A stretch of 64,000 nt of DNA from NCBI RefSeq assembly GCF_963583255.1, contig NC_084806.1, forward strand, positions 11,248,817-11,312,816. Reading direction: 5' to 3'. The DNA is from Pyrus communis (Eukaryota; Streptophyta; Magnoliopsida; Rosales; Rosaceae). Positions 22,768 to 34,934 of this stretch are shown in pieces (within the stretch, counting starts at the first letter, position 1; every line of letters begins with the position of its first letter). A program made the position numbers and the translations under genes. Under the pieces are notes generated by a model that was given only the letters and a program-made list of their open reading frames with translations, did no database searches and was not told the origin of the DNA.

Positions 22768-23635
22768 TCAACTACCTCACCTGTCGTGATACCAGTAGGT
22801 ATGGCTACTGGCTAGGGTAAGACTTAAAGTCCACCACGAAAGGTGAAGGCATGTAGGCCACTCTTGCACTGAAGGTTCGGTCACTTGATGGGGAAATAAA
22901 CAACATGAAAAAGGCGCCACATTCAAACAATCTCATACCGTCATCACATTATTGAATCCAATACCCAACATTATTGCTCAAAAAATCATCATCCAAATAA
23001 CATCACACGTCTTCTCATCTTTAACAAAATTAAACAAGATTCGAATCTGAAACGCTATAATAGGAAGAGTAGGATTCTCTTACCTTCCCTTCGCTTTCCT
23101 TCTATTTTAAACGGTTACGATTAAATCACGTCAACACCTTATATTGATTTTTTACAGAGACAAAAAAAGGAATTGTGAGGGAAGGGAATAGATAGGGAGA
23201 GAATCAGCGTTATAGAAAACGCAATATATTGCTCACAAGTATGTCATGCCTGAATCAGTTAAGAATCGAATTCATATTCTCAATAGGAAATCATATTACA
23301 CACAGAGCGAGAGCGAGAGAGAGGAACACACAATATGTTACATCTACTAATCATCAGTTTTAGGATATGACGAATTACAACGGAAGCTAAAGATTTTACA
23401 AGAGTGCGTGAAATGTTCACCCTGAATTTCGTGTAAAGGAATCTCCTGTATGTGCCTCCTATATCAAATCTCATTTCCTCCCTCTCTACATTCTTGGATT
23501 AGCAGAAGGAGAAATGTTCTCCAGGCATATCATATAGGTCAGAAACTGTGTCATTAGTGAGATTAGCAACGGAACCTAGAGATCAGAGATTAGCGTTCAG
23601 GGGAACTTCTTCTATTTGCAGAACCAATACTTCTG
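22768..23635. other. Intergenic sequence and probable PP2C 3' UTR
   Basis: The stretch nearest 23635 is likely 3' UTR of the minus-strand PP2C gene. No cyclic-nucleotide-binding or kinase coding sequence is visible here, although those domains would be expected downstream of this PP2C in its full-length relatives. Confidence 0.55.
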
Positions 23636-26538
23636 CTAACGGCTGAATGCACCACCAACCCACATCCTGCAAACAGAAAAAGTTGAGTCAGGTATTTGAA
23701 CAAAGGCATTGGTTTACTCTCCAAAAATAAGCTTGTTACAATCAACTTAATTGGGATTGTATCAGATATAAAAGGACCCAAGGGAACATCGTGTAAAGAA
23801 GTACCACTTGAGAAAAATAACAAGGGGGCGTGTGGCAGCTCCGTCAATTCCCTTCAGTTCAACCACTGCAGTCAATGGAGGCAACATAAATGGATAGTTG
23901 ATAGAATGATAGTCATAAAATGATATACGAGAGCTTAACAGACATACCAACTCAAAGATCTCTGACATGAAGGAGATGGAACAACAATAGCTGGGCTTCG
24001 ACTCATCGAAAGCACAAGCTGACAAGACTCTACTTCTGAGGAATCACTTCTCACAGAGCGGTAAACTTCCGACCCAGTGGTAACAGATGACTCTGAAGTT
24101 TTTCTCACTCGTGTTGCTGGCCTATTATTGGCCCCACTTGCTTCATCTGTAGCACCAGCAGCAGACTGTAGCACGCACAATATAAAGTTGGTAAACGAGC
24201 CATCAGTTGAAAGTGTACATCGGAAAACAACGCCCTCTATAGCTAATATCAGATTATGCATGTGTCATGTGAAATAGCAGCAATATGATAGGAGTGTAAC
24301 ATGATTGCTCATATTCCTCTATTCCTTCATATTATAGATAATATCATCAAGCTAGTTGTAAATTTAAATCCTCTTCTGGGCATGGGCATATGTTATCTAG
24401 TGTCGGATGTCACCCTGCTAAATCATATGATAAAAAATTAACCGCTTAAAACGTGCAACTTTTCTATAGAAACCAAACAGAAACAAGGTACAACCTAATT
24501 ATGGAAGCCCTAGGGACAACATATCCCACACCCAAGAATCTTACAGCATACCACTATAATTACTGATGAGAGTTCATACAGAGCAGGGGAATCAGCCTAA
24601 AGAAAATGTAACAAAATTAAGAGAAGGTTTGCAGAATTCGTACATTGGACAAGCCTTTGATGTGAACAATGATTATTGTTATATCATCTGTCCGGTTTTC
24701 ATGTTCCAACCATAATTTGTATGATTCTCCAGCAATGGCAGCACATGCATCTCGAGGATCTGGATATCTTGCCGCCTGTATAAAGAATGGTGTCCTAATA
24801 TTTGTGAGCAGGAAGGATAGTAATAGAAATGTTAAAAATTAAAAAGAGAAAACTGTTTGACATTTTTATTCTTTTTGGAGTGGCATTGATGCTAAATAAT
24901 TACATATTTACAGAAAACTCTGTAGCGATACAGGATGAAATCCACATATATGTATTGGTCAATTACACAGGCAGAAGATGATATATGGATACAAAAGGGC
25001 AGTACCTCAAACCCTAACTGCTTGCAAACTGTAAAGGATCAAAAGACTAGCAGTTCATAGATGCTAAAGAGGAAAATACGCAAGCTAACTTCTAGTTTTG
25101 GAATATTCTTTGGTACAGATACGACAACGTGACATTAATGATTCTAAATAAGCAACCAATAGTGCTACCATTAGTTTATATTGAGATCAGACTCAACAAC
25201 CATAATGGATATACCAATGACGAGAAAGTTTTATCAACATTCTTCCACAACGATATTTGAAATCAACTTATCAACGTATCTGGAACTCCAAATAACAACT
25301 TATTTTCTGATGGCAATAGAAGTTTCTTCCGCACTTTTTGCTTTTATATGTCGGGATTTAAGAGCTAACAAATCCCAATTTATCATAGACCATATGAACA
25401 CAAGAGCATACAAACAATCGTTCTCCTTGGTCATTGTACAACACACAAGATGATGAACTATCAGTGAGATAACAAAAGCAGCAAAAGATCAATGTATTAG
25501 CATAATGAGACAATCAAATACAATGCATCAATGAAAAAACCAGTTGAACATCAATTAAAAGGATAACAAATAATGGAACTATAGCTTTATTGCAGTTTAT
25601 AAATGGTCAAAGTGACATACCATATTAACCACAGCTTGGCTTGAGAGAAACTCGAAAACTCCATCACTTGCAACAACAAAGAAGAGATGATTAGGTGTCA
25701 GCTTAACTATTGACACCTCTGGAGTAGCAACCACACCAATCGTCTCAGCTGTACTATCACCTACACTCCTTGTAAACGCAGTTCCAGGATACATCCCTGC
25801 TGGAACCCACAACCTTGGAGGATCACCACCTTCACTCTCTTCATCACCCCACGACTGGATATCTGGATCCTTCAGCCCTTCCACTTGATCAACACTCAGA
25901 ACTCTGGCCCCACACAGCTTCACTCTCTCACATTCGTCTTTCCTAAACGGCGTTTGGTCAGAAGACAAGTCCTCTGCAATAATTCTATTACCATCTTTCA
26001 CTGCAATTACTGCTCTCGAATCACCCACATTTGCGACATAAAGGGTATCCCCAATAACAAGCACAGTTATCGCCGTAGTACCACTCATAGTATCATCAAT
26101 CTCACTATTATGCAACTCATAATTCGTCGTTAGAAAAGCAGAATTGTAAGCTTTCACAGGGTCAGCTGACAATGTGGGATCATTCGCTAGTATCTCTACT
26201 AACCTGTCCTTAACAAAATTAGAACACTGGGTACCCAATTGGCCATGCCCATCAAACACACCAAAGAAATGGATATTTGGGTTACCTAGGACTTGCGTTC
26301 TAACACAGAAACTATCCTGGTTTTCCTTATCCGGCGAGTCGGGATAGTAGCCGCGCTGCGTTAACAAAGAGTACTCTAAACGATAATCGTGTGAAGGAAC
26401 AGGGACGAATTCCAATGACCTCTCTGAGAGTATGTTCTTCCTCTGAGCGCTGTACGGACCAGCATCTCTGAAGTCCCGTAGATCACCATCCGAAGACTGG
26501 GGGTACCGGCCGCAACACTTGCCATGGACACAACCCAT
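23636..26538 (-). CDS. PP2C phosphatase, truncated relative of the PP2C/cNMP-binding/kinase fusion protein
   Basis: Exons on minus: 26538-25621, 24775-24644, 24165-23948 and 23666-23636, in phase, giving about 432 residues. The start MGCVHGKCC fits N-myristoylation at Gly2 and palmitoylation at Cys3, so a membrane-anchored phosphatase is likely. An in-frame upstream ATG region exists, but the MGC start matches the family. PP2C motifs are complete: [64 protein letters not shown] and [11 protein letters not shown], including the Mg/Mn-binding aspartates. Family members continue into cyclic-nucleotide-binding and protein-kinase domains. Here the linker ([22 protein letters not shown]) is followed by a short exon ending GGAFSR and a TAG. 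A 5' UTR intron acceptor is likely near 26622. Ser/Thr dephosphorylation is supported; the physiological target is not. Confidence 0.85.
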
Positions 26539-27340
26539 GGCTTCTATAAGGAAAAGAATCGAGATGAACAGAGCCAAGAAATTCAATTCCAGGCCAATTG
26601 CAGCCCGTGTTTGAGAAAATGCCTGAAAGAAACCAAGCGCGATCAGCTTCCAAAACGCAATTCTTGGTGCGAATGGCGAAATGGGTAGTCTTGGGATTCG
26701 ACATTGTGGGGCTTGATGTGGTGACTCTGAGCAGAGCTCATGATTCAGAACCAGAATTTAGGCACGACGAATAAAACCCTAAAAGCAAATGAACTGAGAA
26801 AATGGATCCCTGGGAGCAGTGACAACAGAGGATTAAGCTTCCCCAGATGATAATTTCTGGTGGGTTTTGTTTTCCACCCTGAAAGAAAAGAACTTTCCGG
26901 GAAAATTCTCCTCAGAAGAGAAAAAAATCCGCCACCCAGAAACGATGTTCAACACAAAACCACAGAGCTACGCAAAGGGGAATAAAAAGTTAAAAAGGTG
27001 GAAACATTTTGATGCTTCTGTGATCACACGCGCAACGGGGAATTGACACAGAAAACCGAGGACTTTGCAGTTTTTCAGATGGAAATATACATATTCTACT
27101 TTCTTTTCAGGGCGAAAGATGAGGGATCAAGAACTTAAAGATTCAAAAAATACGAAACCCTAAGAAAGGAAGAGTCCAAAGAAGATGGGGTCTTTCCGTG
27201 TCCCTGTGTCCCTCTGTGACTGAAAATGGTGACGAAATGGGGTTTCTTTCAAGAGAGAGAGGGAGGGCAATGATATTCTATGTGTGCATGGGTGGGTTGA
27301 GTGTGTTAAAGAAACCCATGTCCCAAGAAATCGACCAAAC
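26539..27340 (-). other. 5' UTR and promoter region of the PP2C gene
   Basis: An intron acceptor TTTCTTTCAG is seen on the minus strand at about 26622, 84 bases before the start codon. Further upstream are purine-rich runs on plus (AAGAGAGAGAGGGAGGG at about 27250). No other gene is seen. Confidence 0.5.
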
Positions 27341-27470
27341 CATGTAAAAGGTACTGTCCCTTTCTGTAATTTAATTTCTAAATATATAAAAAATTTATTT
27401 ATTACTACATTGTCAGAAAAAAAATTGAGCTTGGTTCATCAACTTTGGACTAATTAGAGTTTTGATTATG

Positions 27471-27636
27471 AGAAATGTTAATGAAACTCTTTTAAAAGTA
27501 AAGTTCACTATATATTTTTTGTCATCTCATATTTTTATCACAACGTTTTATAATATTTATACGGGAATTAAAGTTAAAATGTGAGGTAGGAGAAAATCCA
27601 TAGAAAGTCACATTTTAGAGCCCCCTTAACATTTCT
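27471..27636. mobile_element. Small MITE with TIR AGAAATGTTAA
   Basis: A 166-bp AT-rich segment bounded by AGAAATGTTAA and TTAACATTTCT. A related sequence starts near 38576 (GAGAAATGCTAAAGAAATTC). No clear target duplication. Confidence 0.55.
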
Positions 27637-27934
27637 ATTTGAATATTAAATAAAAATTGTTGTTTCACAATGTGGCAAGTTTAGAAACTGATTAAAGTTT
27701 TTAGTTTAGAGACTAATGCTTTTATTCTCAATGTTGTTATTGACACGATAAAAATGAAATTATGCACTTTTTTGTGCAAATTTTCCGTTATGTTTTTATT
27801 AATTTGGTGTGATGTGTGCATAATGGCAGGGGTGGAGCCATAAGGGACCAGAGTGGTCACGGGCCAATCCTATAGTTGTAGAACGGTGAGACATAAGGAA
27901 GAAGATGAATTGTCTATGTAAAGAAGATCAATTG

Positions 27935-29370
27935 TCCATGTAAAGACATGAGGAAAAGCAACCTATTAGTGAAAAGAAATGTATCAAATTATCACATCTA
28001 TGCCCCTCTAAGAAAACACCCCCTCCCTCCAACCTCGAAACCTTTTGTCATTCTTATTGAATGATTTAAACCTATTGAGTTTGAACTCAAATTGGTTTAA
28101 TACACAAAATAGTTGAATTTTTGTGAAAATCAATAATGAAGAACTAAGGTTATAGACACTCGTTAACCTAGTTTTTAATGGTTCAAATTAAACAAATTGG
28201 CTTAATTGGATGATGTCTCTTAATTGATGTATCCTTATGGTGGGAAGCGATTTAATTGGGTCTTTGATTGGGGGTGGTAGGAGAGGTGCAGGTAGCTGGG
28301 TGGGTGGGTGGTTGGGCGAGGGAGTGATGAACATTGGGTGTCTTTGGTTTGGAGAGGTAGGGGTGGATGTCGGAGGTTGTGGTAGTAAATTTTTGTCGTC
28401 TTCAGTCCTGACAAAAACGTACAAAATAAAACAACACAGTTAATCAAGGTCAAAGCCATACACGCCCAAGAGATGAGAGGAAAAATGGGGTGACTACGAG
28501 GGAGAGAAAATGAATAGCAAAATTGTTTTGTGTTTGATTTACTATAATGCCCATAACTTTTATTTTGGTTATTTTTCTTTAGTTTTGTCTTTAGGGATAG
28601 AATGGTATTTTCACCATCTTTTGGTTGACAAAGAGTGTTCTATTAATAGTTAGTATAGATTAAATATTTTACTATTCTGTTGATAGAAACACAGTGACAA
28701 AATTATATTTTTTGATAGTGACCAAAAGGGTTTTTAACCCTTTTAATTATTATATCAAGCAAATGATTTTCATTAAACAAAAATATCTAATTATTTTTAG
28801 AAAATAATTTATGCACTCCTCTTGTATTTTACTTTTTCCAAACTTATTATGAATATTGCCCCCATAAAAAAATGGGTTTAGAAAGAAAAAGCCATCACAA
28901 AAACCTATTAGTTAAAAGAGAAATATTTAATTACCCCATCGATGTCCTCCAAGAAAACAAATCAACCACCCCCCCCCCCCAAAAAAAAAAAAAAAAAAAA
29001 AATCCAACCTCTGAAACTTTTTTTCATTCCTATTGAATGATTTAACTCAATGAGTTTGAACTCAAATTGGTTTACTTCACAAAATAGTTGAATTTTTGTG
29101 AAAATTATTAATGAATAACTAAGGTTCTACGCACAAACTCACTCGTTAACCTAGTTTTTAGTGGTTCATATTAAACAAATGACTTAATTGGATGATGTTT
29201 CTTAATTGATTTATCCTTGCGGTATTGAAGCATTGCTTCTATATAATGATGAGATGAGATTTGGGTCTTCGATTGTGGGTGGTAGGGGAGGTGCAAGTGG
29301 CGTGGCTGGATCGTTGGGGAAGGGGTGAAGAACATTGGGTGTCTTTGGTTTTGGAGATGTGGGGGTGGAT
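27935..29370 (+). repeat. Direct duplication, two copies of about 460 bp
   Basis: The segment 27935-28400 recurs at about 28885-29370. Shared landmarks in order: AAACCTATTGAGTTTGAACTCAAATTGG, AAAATAGTTGAATTTTTGTG, CTCGTTAACCTAGTTTTTA, TTAATTGGATGATG, GAACATTGGGTGTCTTTGGTTT and GGGGTGGATGTCGGA. Copies differ by small indels, including a poly-C/poly-A run at 28971-29002. Confidence 0.8.
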
Positions 29371-30381
29371 GTCGGAAGTGATTTTGGTTGGGCTTCTTTA
29401 TTTAATAATAAACCTTTTTAGGGGTGTATTTAACAATATGTGACGTGTTAATAGAGACGAAGGGCGTTCTGAGGATGAATCTAATGGATTCACCAGGCAC
29501 GCCCATATATTAATTTGTTGAAAAACTCATTCGCCCATTTGTATTTCTACAATCATGCTTACAAATATGCAACTGACTGAATAGGAAATGCAGGACGACT
29601 TTGCTTAAGACCGGAATGTTACCCTCACTCGAACTAAAGAACTAAACTCCAATCATTGATCATTCCCACTCATGCTTGCTTCCGTTGCCTATCTAAAAGA
29701 AGAAAAGATGCAAGTCACATATTGTTGAATACACATCCTACAAAAATTTATTATTAATTAACTTACATATCCTAATATGAGATGACTATTTAGGCTTTAT
29801 AAGATTTTAAGAAAGAAACTTATTTTCTGTATACGCTCCAAATTATTTTCAACATGTATTCTAATATACTTCTTTTCCAAGCTCTCATAGCCACTCCCTC
29901 TCTACTGTAGAACAACATTCAAATCACTAAAAGCACAAACACGTTTGATTGGAAATAGTTCTTTACGACAAATGAAACATAAAATCAACGTTATGGAGAT
30001 TTCACATAAAATAAGACTTCATATTTGTTTCATTCTTTCTGCAACAACGGTTGCAGAGTCGTTATACATATTCTAGTATTTCCATGACTTAACAACATTT
30101 AACGCAGACTATAGAACTTACAATTTACAATATGCATTAGACTAGGCATAATTTAGACACTAATGAAGCACTTAATTTTATATAATATGTGTGGAATGTG
30201 AGGATAGTAAGGGAAAATGTGCAGAGTGTATTAAAATTGAGAAAGAAAATATGGAGTTTGTTTAACAATATATAATGTGCTAATAAAACAACCATCTTCC
30301 TTGAATTCAAATATTGGACTGAGTCCTTCAAATTGCCGACCTAATTAAATATTAATAATATGCTTACCTTGTATGAAATTA

Positions 30382-30555
30382 ATTTTTTTGTTTTTTGAAC
30401 AAACGATATTATTTACACTAAATAGGAGAGTGTGTGCTTAGCCTCACAATAGACTAGTAATAATGAGGTTTAACTTCACCTTTGACGATAATCGAACCTA
30501 AGACCTCTTACTTACAAGTAATGATGAATACCACTAAACTGTAATACTAAGTGGC
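30382..30555 (-). mobile_element. tRNA-derived SINE, near full length
   Basis: On the minus strand it starts GCCACTTAGTATTACAG, has an internal GGTTCGATTATCG that fits a pol III B-box, and ends ATAATATCGTTTGTTC followed by an A-rich tail. TATGAAA occurs at both ends (30372-30378 and 30558-30564), a plausible target duplication. Confidence 0.7.
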
Positions 30556-31687
30556 TATATGAAAGCAAATTTAAGTAAGCAATTTTATTATTTAGTGCGT
30601 TTCAAATTTGGAATAAAACCACGAAAAAGCAAGGTTATCAGAAGCAAAGCAAATGCATCAAATCACCATACAAGCACGTGTGGGGTTCGCATGGAATATA
30701 ATTTTGGCAAAGGTAAAGAGAGCAGGCTTTTCGAAATGATCGGTTGCTTTGTGGAAAGACAAGATCAAGGGAACAAAAAGAAAAGAAAAACCTGATACGC
30801 ACATTTGTGACAACTTTCGAATATAAATATTAACGCATATCGATATTTTTTTTTTAATTTAGAGGTGAAATGTTTTGAGTGTGTGGTAAAGCAATACTAG
30901 TGTACATGTTATAATTATAATTTGGTAATAATAATTATATTTAATGAACATATGATAAGTATAGTAAATAAGTACACATGATGCGTTAAATTTCAAACAA
31001 TTTTTGACCTTGAAACGAGAGAGTGACGCTATTAAGTTAGATATATTTTGACAATATGCAATGCATGTAGAGATTTCACTGATAAAATGAGGTGCTAAAT
31101 GTATACATCCTCTTTAGTGATTAATTTCTTGATCCAAAGATAAATTTGCACAACCAATAAACTATGACACGGCCACCACGATAGTGTAGAAAATCACCAA
31201 TTGACTCATGAAGTTCAAAATTGTCTAAAATTAGAAATCAAAACTCCAGCCATCTTCCATAAATGGATGAAAAGGTGTGCGTGAAAGTTAAGAGTTTCAA
31301 TATGATGTGTTATATCCACAGCTCTTTAGTAAATGGAATTGTTGTAGCATTTGAATCCTTATCTCTGTTTAACCTGGAAGTTTCTCCTTCAACACTTGCG
31401 AAAATACAAATGATTAAGATGGACACTTCTGACAGCTTACAGTTCTTTGAGCTGTAACTTGTGAGACAAATCTCACGACAATTTTTCAATACTCAGAATT
31501 CAAATTCAATTATGTAACATTATTATATCATTTAAATAATAAAACGTAAAATCTATTTATTAATATAAATGAGACATATCAATTCCTTCATTCACTCCAC
31601 ATAAAATAATACATCGTGACTTATGTTTCTAATATACATAAGACTGCCTCTCATAACAAAAGGTAAACGTAGCCCATGGTAATGTTT

Positions 31688-31855
31688 TAGGGAGTTTTAA
31701 CGAAAAGTCTACAGTACTATTTACTTTAACGAAAAATCATATTTTTACACTAAAAAGTCAAATATGGTACTATTTACTTTACCATTTATTTTGTCATTAT
31801 CATTAAAATTCAAAATTTTCAAGCTTTTTTCATTAGTTTTCCTTATGTTTTACCC
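31688..31855. mobile_element. Short non-coding repeat (TTTAACGAAAAG family)
   Basis: Contains AGTTTTAACGAAAAGT, TTTACTTTAACGAAAAA and TACACTAAAAAGTCAA, and ends CATTAGTTTTCCTTA. A second copy lies in opposite orientation at 33829-33980. A widespread Rosaceae-type MITE or SINE-sized repeat, by recognition. Confidence 0.65.
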
Positions 31856-32019
31856 TCCAAAAAAAATTAAGATTTTAAATAATATTGTAGGGCTAAAATT
31901 TTTCATCTCCAATTATACAAGACTATAGTTTATGGAATACACATGTTAAGGCTTGTTGAAGGACTTGAGGGCTTTCTATCTGTAGTTTGTCCTTAGCAAA
32001 AGTTAGCCCTGATCTTTTG

Positions 32020-32146
32020 TTTTTTTTTTTTTTTTTTTTTTTAACAAACGATATTATATACACTAATAAAGTAGAGGAGTGAGTTAAGTCTTATAATAGA
32101 CTTCCCATAATAATGTGGTTCAACTTCATATCTGACGAGAATCAAA
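32020..32146 (-). mobile_element. tRNA-derived SINE, 5'-truncated
   Basis: Same 3' end (ATAATATCGTTTGTT plus a long A tail on minus, T22 on plus at about 32021-32042) as the copy at 30382, but the sequence stops within the B-box region. Confidence 0.65.
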
Positions 32147-33065
32147 ATGGAGATAGATTTATACAAATTGGGGCTAAAATGACCTGTAACCCTTGGCTTG
32201 AGATGACATAAGAATTTCTCCGAAGAACTTGAACCTTGTTCCCAGAAAAATTCCAATATTTGCTTTTGGGAAAAGAGGGTGTTGGGTTGGGCAGCAATTT
32301 AATTTCAATTTTCAAGATGATTGGGGAACCAAAAGCATTGTCGCATGACCTGAAAAGAGTCCCACTAGATTCTGTCATTCTTGCAAGCTTTTGATGTGTA
32401 GCCTTTTTCTCCATCTTAATCTTCAGCTTTTGATAATAAAGCTCCAAAAGTTGATGGGTTAATTAAATTTTATCGTTTTTAGTTAATCATCTTAGATTCT
32501 TAATGCTTTATTAATTACTTGATTAAGGCATGCACTTTAAAAGGGGAAACAGCTCAATCATGTTTATGTTCTCTCGCTAAACCATGATTAATTATCATGT
32601 TCTGGTGTGTTACTTTCAGTCTTGCAACAGAAGAATTTGTTTGATCATATATAAGTTTGGCAAGAGAGAATTACTTATCACATTACTAAGGTGCTACCGA
32701 CATCATAAACGTATAAGGAAATACAACTTCTTTACTTCAATCTTTAGGTTGACCAAATAGTTGCGGTAGATGGAAAACTTTCTGAAAGTAATGTAAAGAT
32801 ACATATTGTCTTCATATATAAATGGGATTTCAATTACGAGAAGTATGATATCCTGTAACACACCATACAACTAAACGTTCAACTGTCTCACACTCCTCAA
32901 AGGCTCAAACATGATCATGTTTAATTAGGAGTTTTTTTATTTATGTAGAGAAACATACTGCTTTACAGATTGGATTTCATTGTATGAAATGTGTGATACA
33001 GATAGCCGTCACGCACCATACTTGTCATCCGACTCTCTCACGTCCCTCGAATTATAAAGATGATT

Positions 33066-33235
33066 AAAAAAAAAAAATCATTATGCTACTTTATATTACA
33101 ATTTAGTGGTATTCCTCTTCCCTTGTAAGTGAGAGGTCTTATATTCGACCACATAATTACTAGCCTATTTTTAAGCTAAGTTTGCCTATCTTTTTTTTAG
33201 TGTAGATCATATCTTTTGTTAAAATACAAAATATT
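33066..33235 (+). mobile_element. tRNA-derived SINE, diverged
   Basis: Plus-strand copy with TTTAGTGGTATTCCTCTTCCC, TTGTAAGTGAGAGGTCTTA, a degraded B-box TATTCGACCA and the end GTGTAGATCATATCTTTTGTTA. Confidence 0.6.
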
Positions 33236-33399
33236 TAAAAAAATTTATAAAGACCAACACGTGTAGGTAGTCCATTTCACTTAGTTATTTGGGTAAGAAT
33301 TTTGGGTCTTTGGGCTTAGAACTTGTTTTTGTCATGAAATGGGCCGTAGCCTGTTAACAGTTTTACCCATTTTACGAATCAGTCCACTTACCAAAAATA

Positions 33400-33570
33400 T
33401 GAGAAATTTTTTTAATATGACCGGTACACGAGATGGTACATCACGTGTCATTATACAAATAATGGAATATGTGTGTTAAAAATTTAATAATTTAGAAAAT
33501 GAAATTTCTCACCACTTATATAAAAACACGTGATATACTCTCCGTGTTTCGTTCACAATGAAATATTTCT
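33400..33570. mobile_element. Mutator-type MITE with 9-bp target duplication
   Basis: CCAAAAATA occurs exactly on both sides (33391-33399 and 33571-33579). The 171-bp body starts TGAGAAATTTTTTTAATATG and its inverted right end reads AGAAATATTTCATTGTG. A related copy lies at 44447-44617. Confidence 0.75.
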
Positions 33571-33828
33571 CCAAAAATAGTGTTTATGAAAAGAACCCAC
33601 TTTTAGACAAAATAAAGTTTTAGCCCCCAATGTAATAATTTCATATCATATGAACCCTTTTGAGGACAAATCAACTTTAGACAGGTGGTTCTTTGAACCA
33701 GCTTCCACTCTCTTTTTACCTGTAGCTATTAGGTGTGTCGGACCACTTCAACTTAATAATAATTATCACGTGCAAATTATATGATTTTTTTTTATTAACG
33801 TGAAAGTAAAAAGGATACAAAATTAGAA

Positions 33829-33980
33829 AAATTAATGAAAATAGTTTGAAATTTTTGAGTTTTAACGATAAGGATAAAATAAAGGATAAAGTGAATAATA
33901 CTAGGATTGATTTTTTAATGTAAAAATATGATTTTTCGTTAAAGTAAACAATACCAAGAATTTTTCGTTAAAATTCCTTA
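33829..33980. mobile_element. Short non-coding repeat (TTTAACGAAAAG family), inverted copy
   Basis: Reverse orientation of the repeat at 31688: read on minus it carries TTTTAACGAAAAATTC, TTTAACGAAAAATCATATTT and ends TCATTAATTTTTCT. Confidence 0.65.
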
Positions 33981-34934
33981 AAAAATTAAATAAAATTATA
34001 TGCGACATGGAACTATTGGATGACATCATGGTGAGGGGTCGTGACTTCATTGCCCGTTGCATATTATCATGGAGGGAGAATTATTTTGTTTATGGAAAAG
34101 TTTATTAAACCCCCCATGCATGCAAACTAGGGTTGCCACTTTAAAACAAAGGATATTTTCAATAGAATACGATGATGGTTTTGTTGTTAGGGTCCCAAAG
34201 ATATTGAGTTATAAATTTATAGCATACAAGTACAATGACTTGAAAAAATTAACATCTCAGAATACTTAGTTGTATTCTCATAAAATGAACAAGGAATATT
34301 TAAAATTATGAGTTTGATTTCAAAAAAAGAGAGATTGAACACATTTTTGAACGTATACATATAACATATTGTCATGTTATGGATAGACGTCCAACTGCAG
34401 ACTTATGAAATGGGGCAACTAATCTTGAGACAATCATGCGCACATTCTTTGCTCGTTTTATGAGTTCTCATTTTGCGTAATTTCTTATGATTTATTTTTG
34501 TTTGGTAATTGATTATCAAAAACAAATTAGAGCATGCATTAGGGACAAAGGGAGAGGGTCAAGAAAATAGAGAGAATTAAACAGAAAATCCAAAAAGATT
34601 GGGGGAAAAAGAAAAATGAAAAGAATAGAGGTTGAGAATGTAGAAGAAAGAAACTTCAAGTAAACTTCCCTCTCAACAAATAGCACTTCATATTGATATC
34701 CCCCACTACCAGACAAAAAACAACCTCAAAATCTTAGGCGTGACAAGCCTAAGTGGGGTGCATTATCATCGTGCTAGCTTCCACGTCATCTCTACTATTT
34801 ATCCCAACAGTCAACCCCTCACATTCGATCATCACCTTCTTTCACCTCGCACCTCCACCGTCCGATCGCTTTTTCCCCTAAAATTCTAATTAAAATTAAG
34901 AAAAAAAAAAACCCCACTTAATTACGATTTAATC

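Larger units (their letters stand above)
27341..34934. other. Gene-poor intergenic region
   Basis: No protein-coding gene recognised on either strand. Contents that can be named are listed separately: MITEs, three SINE copies, two copies of a TTTAACGAAAAG repeat and a direct duplication. The remaining AT-rich sequence shows nothing further. Confidence 0.6.

Noticed and set aside
30382..30555. Functional tRNA gene
   Set aside because: A B-box is present, but the sequence is a SINE with an A-tail and no cloverleaf that I could fold by eye.
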